Shown: one piece after another, positions 63,718 to 64,000 of the stretch
How the letters are laid out: each line of letters starts with the position of its first letter
Position numbering within the stretch: the stretch's first letter is position 1
Translations under genes and position numbers: made by a program
The notes under the pieces: generated by a model
The model's database searches: none
Seen by the model: the letters and a program-made list of their open reading frames with translations, nothing else
Told to the model about the DNA's origin: nothing
Source: Flaccisagitta enflata
Lineage: Eukaryota > Chaetognatha > Sagittoidea > Aphragmophora
Length of the DNA: 64,000 nt
Reading direction: 5' to 3'
Assembly (NCBI GenBank): GCA_965153355.1
Contig: OZ231126.1
Span: 60,388,001 to 60,452,000, forward strand

Positions 63718-64000
63718 AACAAAGACCTCCGAAACAAACTATTGCTTCACCCTTCTCTTTCTCCTTTTTTAAACAAAAATTTTTTCGTTAAGTACGGCGG
63801 TTTATTAACGTTACACCAACGAAAGCCGCATTTAAGTAAAGCCTTATCTTGTATCCACAATATGACCGCGCCTCAAAGAAATCCGCCCGATGAGCTCTTT
63901 TGCTCTTCGGAAGCGGATAATACCAGATCAGCCGCGGAAATTATCCAGTATGAATTCTGCCGCCGGCAAAATGTTTTTGCGAAGGAGAATGAAAAAAAAA
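63694..64000 (+). CDS. Unknown protein, N-terminal part (runs off the window)
   Basis: Starts MDPDIETLNKDLRNKLLLHP and stays open for 102 codons to the window end. It contains DELFCSS and EIIQYEFCRRQ, repeated from the fragment just upstream, whose end it overlaps by 24 nt in another frame. Tandem duplication of a small gene is the simplest reading. No known domain. Confidence 0.5.
   Translation, partial: MDPDIETLNKDLRNKLLLHPSLSPFLNKNFFVKYGGLLTLHQRKPHLSKALSCIHNMTAPQRNPPDELFCSSEADNTRSAAEIIQYEFCRRQNVFAKENEKK

Overview
This window looks like nuclear DNA of an invertebrate animal. It has GT-AG spliced genes, a BHMT gene, a LamG-like/SRCR gene, BEL/Pao retrotransposon sequence (a metazoan lineage), and an extreme load of GA/CT, GT/CA, CAA, CAC, GAT and GGAA microsatellites. 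I cannot name the phylum.

Region by region: (1) 0.5-3.1 kb, minus strand, an apparently complete four-exon betaine-homocysteine S-methyltransferase gene with CAA/CAC repeats in its introns. (2) 3.1-21.7 kb, essentially gene-free. It is a mosaic of non-autonomous TIR elements (several with TA target duplications, one hAT-like with an 8-bp duplication), minisatellites (13, 21, 40 and ~157 bp), microsatellites, and many copies of an unrecognised short element with a hairpin at each end. (3) 21.7-25.9 kb, two exons of an unidentified plus-strand gene, and a long minus-strand exon with LamG-like repeats and an SRCR domain cut off by a microsatellite. (4) About 27 kb to the window end, a large Polinton/Maverick (adintovirus-like) endogenous element.

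The element is the main discovery. On the minus strand, in transcription order, it carries a packaging ATPase, a 936-aa unknown protein, an acidic protein with a possible HTH, a retroviral-type integrase, a penton-like minor capsid protein, a Lys-rich protein, a double-jelly-roll major capsid protein (MCP), an adenain-type protease, a single-pass membrane protein and an Arg-rich core-like protein. A dUTPase lies at the left end and several small unknown genes at the right end, on the plus strand. Genes are packed as in a virus (a 4-nt stop/start overlap, a 5-nt spacing), yet most are split by introns whose splice sites and phases agree. The MCP has seven exons, the integrase five (the catalytic Glu sits on a 39-nt exon), the ATPase three and the unknown gene six.

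A decayed BEL/Pao retroelement with an intact Gln-rich gag and an extra 3' ORF (32.3-43.2 kb) lies wholly inside MCP intron 2. The ATPase has one in-frame stop, and a hAT-like MITE sits in another gene. No protein-primed DNA polymerase and no terminal repeats of the element are visible. All functional names rest on motifs read by eye; no database search was possible.
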